Source: Chloroflexota bacterium (GTDB lineage Bacteria; Chloroflexota; Limnocylindria; Limnocylindrales; CSP1-4). From it: a stretch of DNA of 5,037 nt. The DNA is taken from positions 1 to 5,037 of the forward strand of contig JAJYJR010000479.1 of the NCBI GenBank assembly GCA_021789355.1, read 5' to 3'. Below, piece after piece: positions 1 to 5,037 of this stretch; the stretch's first letter is position 1; every line of letters starts with the position of its first letter. The notes beneath the pieces were generated by a model that saw only the letters and a list, made by a program, of their open reading frames with translations, had not been told where the DNA came from and made no database searches. Position numbers and translations under genes: made by a program.

Positions 1-1
1 C

Positions 2-1285
<1,284 letters not shown>

Positions 1286-1294
1286 ACGGTGGCG

Positions 1295-1322
1295 CGGCGC
1301 GCGCGGTTTGTCGCGCGCGCTG
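1295..1322 (+). terminator. GC-rich hairpin just after clpX, possible terminator
   Basis: A perfect 9-bp stem pairs 1297-1305 (GCGCGCGCG) with 1312-1320 (CGCGCGCGC) around the loop GTTTGT. One G-U and one further C-G pair can extend it to 1295/1322. It begins 9 bases after the clpX stop, the expected place for a terminator. No T-run follows; the next bases are GC-rich and enter a repeat. It may be a U-less terminator or an mRNA 3'-end stabiliser. Alternating GC sequence makes chance pairing easy, so confidence is moderate. Confidence 0.45.
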
Positions 1323-1410
1323 GTGCGCGTCTGGGGGGGGCTCGTCGCGCACGCCGGTGCCCGCCGGTGCGCGTCTGGGGGGCTCGTCGCGCACGCCGGT
1401 GCCCGCCGGT
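1322..1410. repeat. Tandem direct repeat, two copies of 42-44 bp
   Basis: Copy 1 spans 1322-1365 and copy 2 spans 1366-1407. Both read GGTGCGCGTCT, then a G-run, then CTCGTCGCGCACGCCGG, then TGCCCGCC. The start of a third copy (GGT, 1408-1410) follows. The copies are identical except for the G-run: 8 G in copy 1 (1333-1340) and 6 G in copy 2 (1377-1382). This looks like a recent slippage duplication in non-coding DNA. Open frames through it are low-complexity Arg/Ala/Pro artefacts. Confidence 0.9.
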
Positions 1411-1478
1411 ACACATCCGTGCCGCGCTGATCGCAGGCCCGACGCGGAATGGCGATCCGTGCATGCGCCGTCACCCGA

Positions 1479-1515
1479 GCCGCAATCACCGGCGGTGTCT
1501 CGCGTCGATTGCGGC
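1479..1515. repeat. 9-bp perfect inverted repeat, 19-base loop
   Basis: GCCGCAATC (1479-1487) is the exact reverse complement of GATTGCGGC (1507-1515). The loop contains a second small inverted repeat, CACC-GGC-GGTG, at 1487-1497, which competes with the outer stem only at its last base. It could be a structured RNA piece, a protein-binding site or chance. Such arms are not rare in GC-rich DNA, so no function is claimed. Confidence 0.5.
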
Positions 1516-1665
1516 CCGACGGTCCACGGCGCCGCATTGGCCTTGCGCGCCGTCTCCTGCTCGGGTCGGTTCCCGTCCGACCTGGCGCCAGCCGAATTCC
1601 GCTATCGAACACGGCGGGGGCCTTACGCGGGGTGGTGCCGCAGTTCTGGACCCGTGTCCGGTTCG

Positions 1666-1677
1666 GAAACGCGTTTC
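1666..1677. repeat. 12-bp perfect palindrome
   Basis: GAAACGCGTTTC is its own reverse complement. It sits in a slightly AT-richer patch about 235 bases upstream of the valS promoter candidate. A dimeric regulator site is possible, but it is too far from the promoter to assign a role and there is no second copy in the window. Confidence 0.4.
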
Positions 1678-1752
1678 TGATCGTGCGCACGTTGATTCTG
1701 GACGTGACCGAACGCTCGCGGGGCACCGCGAGTGCCCGTAAGGGCCTCCCGG

Positions 1753-1861
1753 TGTGCATCAGCGGAAAGAGCGGGCTTCCCGCGCGGATACGGCTCCCGT
1801 GATGTGCATCAGCGGATAAGGCGGGCCCCCGTGCACCGCCCAGCGGCAAGGCGGGCCGCCG
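1753..1861. repeat. Three degenerate copies of a ~30-bp repeat
   Basis: Copies begin at 1753, 1803 and 1831. Copies 1 and 2 share TGTGCATCAGCGGA exactly (1753-1766 and 1803-1816), exactly 50 bases apart. Copies 2 and 3 share AGCGG-[AT/C]-AAGGCGGGCC (1811-1827 and 1842-1857). Each ends in a C/G-rich tail. Copies 2 and 3 are adjacent, while 20 bases separate 1 from 2. The changes are scattered and not codon-phased, so this is a decaying non-coding repeat, perhaps a genome-wide dispersed family. Confidence 0.7.
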
Positions 1862-1911
1862 GGCACCGACCGGGTGCAGCGCGCGGACCAGACCGGACGC
1901 GAGGACGCGTG

Positions 1912-1920
1912 TGCTACCCT
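1912..1920 (+). promoter_or_regulatory. Candidate extended -10 promoter of the valS transcript
   Basis: TGCTACCCT carries an extended -10 TG (1912-1913), one spacer base and TACCCT (1915-1920), fitting the TAnnnT pattern common for the housekeeping sigma factor in high-GC bacteria. A start about 7 bases downstream (about 1926-1928) would place the first base pair of the T-box leader (1930) right at the RNA 5' end, which is the main support. No good -35 is visible; 1892-1897 (ACCGGA) is at the right distance but poor. Confidence 0.5.
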
Positions 1921-1929
1921 CTCATCCTT

Positions 1930-2233
1930 CACGGCGACGACCGAAGAGTAGCGCCGCACCGACCACAGAGACTGCGTGCCGGAGGCTGTGAGCCCGCGGG
2001 GAGACGGGTGGCGCGAAGGTCGCCCGCGAGCCGTGCGGCCGACGCCCGTTAGCGCGTCGAGAGGGCGTCCGGGTGGGTGACAGGCTGGGTCGGCCAGGGT
2101 TCGCGGAGCCTGCGGGGCAGGCGGGGGATCAGGCCGGCGCAGTGTGAAGCTCCGACCGGGATGATCGGTCGGGGCCGGGCGTCGAACCAGCAGGTGGTAC
2201 CACGACCCCGTTCGTCCGCTGGGCGAGCGGGGT
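1930..2233 (+). promoter_or_regulatory. T-box riboswitch, valine-specific (specifier GUC), leader of valS
   Basis: Senses uncharged tRNA-Val and controls valS. The Stem I base pairs CACGGC (1930-1935) with GCCGTG (2030-2035). A GA pair at 1939-1940 faces GA at 2028-2029, as in the K-turn/GA motif. AGTA (1947-1950) faces GAA (2015-2017), the specifier-loop S-turn, and GCGCC (1951-1955) pairs with GGCGC (2010-2014). The distal part has CAGAGA (1966-1971), stem 1972-1976/1995-1999 and GCTGTGAG (1985-1992). GAA is followed by G and then GTC (2019-2021), a Val codon, then a G. Stem II-region helices are 2037-2043/2089-2095 or 2041-2047/2063-2069, plus hairpin 2108-2113/2117-2122. Stem III is 2149-2158/2166-2175. 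The T-box sequence GGTGGTACCACG (2193-2204) has bulge UGGU, complementary to ACCA, the expected tRNA-Val 3' end. The antiterminator pairs ACGA (2202-2205) with TCGT (2212-2215), and AGC-GG with CC-GCT. Order, spacing and codon all agree with a synthetase T-box. Confidence 0.93.
2205..2233 (+). terminator. T-box regulatory terminator hairpin without a U-tract
   Basis: A 13-bp stem pairs 2205-2217 (ACCCCGTTCGTCC) with 2221-2233 (GGGCGAGCGGGGT), with two G-U pairs and the loop GCT. Its 5' arm uses 2205-2217, the same bases the antiterminator needs at 2205 and 2212-2217, so the two folds exclude each other as in known T-box leaders. The bases after it (TCGCGATTCCC) contain no T-run. The valS ribosome-binding site is about 120 bases away and not sequestered, so transcriptional control is more likely than translational. 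Confidence 0.8.
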
Positions 2234-2241
2234 TCGCGATT

Positions 2242-2260
2242 CCCGGTCCTCGGACCAGGG
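2242..2260 (+). other. Small hairpin downstream of the T-box terminator
   Basis: GGTC (2245-2248) pairs with GACC (2253-2256) around CTCG. The stem extends as CCC (2242-2244) with GGG (2258-2260) across one bulged A. It stands 8 bases after the terminator hairpin and just before the 20-bp repeat array. It may help form or pause at the terminator, or may be incidental. Confidence 0.4.
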
Positions 2261-2263
2261 GCA

Positions 2264-2343
2264 GGCGGCGAACAGCGCCACGAGGCGGCGAACAGGGCCA
2301 CGAGGCGGCGAACAGGGCCACGAGGCGGCGAACAGCGCCACGA
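2264..2343. repeat. Four exact tandem copies of a 20-bp repeat in the valS 5' UTR
   Basis: Units at 2264-2283, 2284-2303, 2304-2323 and 2324-2343 read GGCGGCGAACAG-S-GCCACGA. S is C in the outer two units and G in the inner two; everything else is identical. A 20-base unit is not a multiple of three and frames through it shift, so it is not coding. In the C units GGCG and CGCC can pair within the unit. It lies between the regulatory hairpin and the ribosome-binding site, hence in the leader of every full-length valS mRNA. Near-identity implies recent copying and probably variable copy number between strains. Confidence 0.97.
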
Positions 2344-2351
2344 GGGAGACT

Positions 2352-2355
2352 GAGG
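2352..2355 (+). promoter_or_regulatory. Ribosome-binding site of valS
   Basis: GAGG ends 5 bases before the ATG at 2361, with a second purine stretch GAGGGAGA slightly upstream (2342-2349). This favours 2361 over the in-frame ATG at 2382, whose upstream bases (ACGACGGG) are a weaker match. The first purine stretch overlaps the end of the last 20-bp repeat. Confidence 0.7.
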
Positions 2356-2360
2356 CAAGG

Positions 2361-5037
2361 ATGAGCGACACGAACGACGGGATGGAGACGACCGTGACGG
2401 CCGGCACGGGCGGCCGTCACGAGTTGCCGAAGGCCTACCAGCCCGACCAGGTCGAGCCTGGCCTGTACGATCGCTGGGAAGCCGCGGACGTCTTCGCCCC
2501 CGACGGGACCGGGAGCCGCGCCGACTGGTCGAAGGCGCCGTTCGTGATCATCCAGCCGCCGCCGAACGTCACCGGAGCGCTCCACCTCGGGCATGCGCAG
2601 CGGGCCACCGTGGAGGACGCCCTGGTCCGTCACGCGCGGATGACGCGCCGTCCGACCCTCTGGCTGCCTGGCAAGGATCATGCCTCGATCGCCGCCCAGT
2701 ACGTGCTGGACCGCCTGATCGCCGAGGAGGGCGCGAGCCGGGAATCGCTCGGCCGAGAGCGGTACCTCGAGCGCATGTGGCGCTTCGTTCGTGACGTGCA
2801 GGGGGTCATCGCGGACCAGCACCGCCGATTTGGAGCGTCGGCGGACTGGCGGCGTGAGCGCTTCACGATGGACGCCGTCTCGGCCCGCGCGGTCCGCGTG
2901 GCGTTCAAGCGGCTGCACGACGACGGCCTCGCGTACCGGACCGAGGCGCTGATCAACTGGTGCCCGGGATGCCGCACCAGTGTCTCGGACCTGGAGGTGA
3001 TCCCGAAGCCCGAGAAGGGCTCGCTCTGGACGATCCGCTACCACGTGGTCCGCGCCGACGGTACGGCCGATCCGGACGAGTGGATCGCGGTTGCCACCAC
3101 CCGGCCCGAGACGCTCCTTGGCGACACGGCGGTCGCGGTCCACCCCGAGGATCCGCGCTATCGCGCGCTGGTGGGACGGTCCGTGCGCGTGCCGTTCGTC
3201 GGTCGCGACGTGGCCGTGGTCACGGATGACGTGGTGGACAGGGAGTTCGGCACCGGCGCGGTCAAGATCACGCCGGCGCATGACCAGGACGATTACGCCA
3301 CCGGGAAGCGCCACGGGCTGGCCTTCGTGACCGTGCTGGACGACGAGGGGCGCGTCTCGGGGACCGGCACGGCCTACGACGGGCTGGACCGCTACGCCGC
3401 CCGCAGCCGGATCGTCGCGGATCTCGAGACCATGGGCGACCTCGAGGCCGTCACGCCTCACGACATGATAGTGGGGCATTGCCAGCGCAGCGACGACGTG
3501 GTCGAGCCGCGGCTCAAGACGCAGTGGTTCGTGCGGACCGGTCCGCTCGCGGAGAAGGCCCTCACGGCGGTCCGGTCGGGCCGGACCCGGATCGTGCCCC
3601 GGCGCTTCGAGAAGGTGTACTTCAACTGGCTCGAGAACATCCGCGATTGGAACCTCAGCCGGCAGCTGTGGTGGGGCCACCGGATCCCCGCCTGGTACTG
3701 CCCGGATGGGCACGTGACGGTCTCCGACAACGAACCCGGCCCCGACGTGTGCGCGACCTGCGGTCGCGCCGAGGCCGAACTGGTGCAGGAAGAGGACATC
3801 TTCGACACGTGGTTCTCGAGCGGCCTGTGGCCGTTCTCCACCCTGGGCTGGCCGGACCCCACGCTCGATCTCGACCGGTTCTATCCGGGCACGGTCCTGG
3901 AGACCGGCTACGACATCCTCTTCTTCTGGGTCGCCCGGATGATGATGCTGGGCGAGTGGCTGATGGGCGAGGCGCCGTTCCGCCAGGTGTACCTGAGCGG
4001 GCTGATCCGCGACCCGTACGGCCAGAAGATGTCGAAGACGAAGGGCAACGTGATCGACCCGCTCGCCCTGATCGACGAGCTCGGGGCGGACGCGCTGCGC
4101 TTCGCGGTGGTCTACGGGGTGGCGCCCGGCGCGGACACGCGGCTGGGGCGGGCCAAGCTCGAGAGCGCGCGCAACTTCGGCAACAAGCTCTGGAACGCGG
4201 CGCGCTTCGTGCTCGGGGCGCGGCCGGCCGAGCTGGACCCGGACGCCCCGCTCGAGCTGCCCTCAGGCCTCGACCTCGGCCCGGCCGAGCGCTGGATCCT
4301 GAGCCGGGTGGCGACCAGGATCTCGGCGATCTCCGCCGCGTACGAGGAGCTTCGCGTCGGGGATGCCGCGTGGTCCCTCTACGAGGCGGTATGGAGCGAG
4401 TACTGCGACTGGTACATCGAGCTGTCGAAGAGCCGGCTCCGGGCAGGGGCGCCGCCCGCGGAGCGTGTCGCCACGTGGCGGGTGCTTGCCTGGGTCCTGG
4501 ATAGGTACCTGCGGCTCCTGCACCCGGTGATGCCATTCATCACGGAGGACATCTGGCAGCGGTTGCCGCACCGTCCGGGAGATCCGGATCTGCTGATCGT
4601 CGCCGACTGGCCGACGAGTGCGGAGGAGCGCGCGCTGGTGCCCGACCAGGATGCTGCGGAGCGGCCGGTTCGCGACCTGGTCGACGTGGTACGGGGGATC
4701 CGTAACGCCCGGGCGGAGTCGGGCATCGACCCGGGCGAGTGGCTCGAGGGCAGGCTCTACCTGGACGATCGGGAGACACGCGAGACGTTCGGACAGATCG
4801 CCGCATCGCTGGCGCCGCTGGCGCGAACGCGTCTCGTCCCGGTGGCGACCCGTGAGGCGCTCGAGGATGCCGGCGACGGGCTCTCGGTCGTGGCGGGGCG
4901 GCACGCCGCCCGGGTCACGCGGGGCTCCGCCGATCTGGCCCGTGAACGCGCGAGGCTCGAGCGCGAGCTGGAGGAGACGCGGCGGTTGCTTGCCGCCGCG
5001 GACGCCAGGCTCGAGAACGCCGACTTCGTCGCCCGGG
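2361..5037 (+). CDS. valS: Valyl-tRNA synthetase (3' end cut by window edge)
   Basis: Class I synthetase that activates valine with ATP, charges tRNA-Val and hydrolyses mischarged Thr-tRNA-Val. 892 complete codons are visible without a stop. In order: NVTGALHLGHA with the HIGH motif as H75-L-G-H78; LPGKDHASIAAQ at 102-113; NWCPGC at 199-204; the CP1 editing domain with ATTRPETLLGDTAVAVHP (245-262) and GTGAVKITPAHD (297-308, with the editing Asp at 308). A possible zinc site is C447-x3-H451...C464-x2-C467. DTWFSSGLW is at 482-490, ETGYDILFFWVARM from 514, and the KMSKS loop reads K556-M-S-K-T560. The anticodon-binding helical domain includes YCDWYIELSK (681-690) and HPVMPFITEDIW from 721. From about 855 a charged coiled coil (LARERARLERELEETRRLL) ends in RLENADFVAR, the start of the usual C-terminal arm, so about 30 residues are missing. 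The first 20 residues (Thr/Gly-rich) precede the conserved ELPKAY start. Expression is likely controlled by the T-box leader. Confidence 0.98.
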   Translation, partial: MSDTNDGMETTVTAGTGGRHELPKAYQPDQVEPGLYDRWEAADVFAPDGTGSRADWSKAPFVIIQPPPNVTGALHLGHAQRATVEDALVRHARMTRRPTLWLPGKDHASIAAQYVLDRLIAEEGASRESLGRERYLERMWRFVRDVQGVIADQHRRFGASADWRRERFTMDAVSARAVRVAFKRLHDDGLAYRTEALINWCPGCRTSVSDLEVIPKPEKGSLWTIRYHVVRADGTADPDEWIAVATTRPETLLGDTAVAVHPEDPRYRALVGRSVRVPFVGRDVAVVTDDVVDREFGTGAVKITPAHDQDDYATGKRHGLAFVTVLDDEGRVSGTGTAYDGLDRYAARSRIVADLETMGDLEAVTPHDMIVGHCQRSDDVVEPRLKTQWFVRTGPLAEKALTAVRSGRTRIVPRRFEKVYFNWLENIRDWNLSRQLWWGHRIPAWYCPDGHVTVSDNEPGPDVCATCGRAEAELVQEEDIFDTWFSSGLWPFSTLGWPDPTLDLDRFYPGTVLETGYDILFFWVARMMMLGEWLMGEAPFRQVYLSGLIRDPYGQKMSKTKGNVIDPLALIDELGADALRFAVVYGVAPGADTRLGRAKLESARNFGNKLWNAARFVLGARPAELDPDAPLELPSGLDLGPAERWILSRVATRISAISAAYEELRVGDAAWSLYEAVWSEYCDWYIELSKSRLRAGAPPAERVATWRVLAWVLDRYLRLLHPVMPFITEDIWQRLPHRPGDPDLLIVADWPTSAEERALVPDQDAAERPVRDLVDVVRGIRNARAESGIDPGEWLEGRLYLDDRETRETFGQIAASLAPLARTRLVPVATREALEDAGDGLSVVAGRHAARVTRGSADLARERARLERELEETRRLLAAADARLENADFVAR

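Larger units (their letters stand above)
1286..1911. other. Gene-free interval between clpX and the valS promoter
   Basis: About 625 bases with no supportable gene. Frames open on either strand here (for example + strand 1449-1802, minus strand across 1411-1849) give Arg/Pro/Ala-rich translations with no recognisable domain or good ribosome-binding site. What can be seen: the post-clpX hairpin, the 42-44 bp tandem repeat, a 9-bp inverted repeat (1479-1515), a 12-bp palindrome (1666-1677), a 6-bp hairpin (1721-1726 with 1732-1737, GGGCAC/GTGCCC, loop CGCGA) and a degenerate repeat cluster (1753-1861). TTCTGGAC occurs twice, at 1644 and 1696. No tRNA-like cloverleaf was found by eye. Confidence 0.6.

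Noticed and set aside
1333..1382. G-quadruplex from the two G-runs
   Set aside because: Only two runs, 36 bases apart. A fold would need the 8-G run split plus a long loop, which is weak.
1644..1703. tRNA-like T-arm around GGTTCGGAAAC, and the TTCTGGAC pair as an attachment site
   Set aside because: The bases flanking the loop do not pair as a T-stem and no acceptor stem is found. An 8-base direct repeat alone is not evidence of integration.
1449..1802. 117-codon + strand frame in the clpX-valS spacer, possible small gene
   Set aside because: It has no ribosome-binding site of note, an Arg-rich translation with no recognised motif, and overlaps inverted repeats and the first degenerate repeat copy.
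2018..2020. Glycine specifier GGT read directly after GAA
   Set aside because: With the usual one-base gap after GAA the codon is GTC. The downstream valS and the UGGU bulge both fit tRNA-Val.
2264..2343. CRISPR-like array
   Set aside because: The units are directly adjacent with no spacers and only 20 bp long, and no cas gene is present. It is a minisatellite.
2049..3713. 554-codon minus-strand frame across the T-box, the repeats and the valS 5' half
   Set aside because: It is a shadow of valS and the 20-bp array. No domain is visible and it would be antisense to a structured leader.
3479..4504. 341-codon + strand frame inside valS
   Set aside because: Out of frame with ValRS, whose motifs are continuous here. 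The composition is Arg/Gly/Ala-rich noise.

Overview
The window comes from a high-GC bacterium. It holds two partial housekeeping genes on the + strand, separated by a gene-free interval of about 1.07 kb. The sequence style suggests a Terrabacteria lineage: a ClpX with the Firmicutes/Actinobacteria/Chloroflexota-type zinc finger, strong G/C third-position bias, and a T-box leader on an aminoacyl-tRNA synthetase gene. The ValRS N-terminus (ELPKAY...VEPGLY...WEAADVFAP...PFVIIQPPPNVTGALHLGHAQ) resembles Chloroflexota of the Limnocylindria type as I remember them. That placement is inference and was not searched.

Layout. Bases 2-1285 are the ATPase ClpX, lacking only about the first six residues. 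A GC-rich hairpin follows 9 bases after its stop. Next come a 42-44 bp tandem duplication (1322-1410), a stretch with inverted repeats but no convincing gene (1411-1750), and three degenerate copies of an AGCGG-NAAGGCGGGCC-like repeat (1753-1861). An extended -10 promoter candidate (1912-1920) then leads into a well-formed T-box riboswitch (about 1930-2233). Between the T-box terminator hairpin and the valS ribosome-binding site lies an exact array of four 20-bp repeats (2264-2343). From 2361 to the right edge runs valS, valyl-tRNA synthetase, cut within its C-terminal coiled-coil arm.

How it fits together. The T-box reads GUC (Val) in the specifier loop and UGGU in the antiterminator bulge, which matches a tRNA-Val(GAC) ending in A-CCA. 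Uncharged tRNA-Val should favour the antiterminator and allow valS transcription. Charged tRNA should leave the alternative 13-bp terminator hairpin. ClpX belongs to protein quality control and is probably transcribed separately, since a hairpin and a new promoter lie between the genes.

The most interesting part is the leader: a valine T-box whose terminator lacks a U-tract, followed by a four-copy repeat that can itself pair with the switching segment. I see no sign of a defence system, mobile element or CRISPR array.
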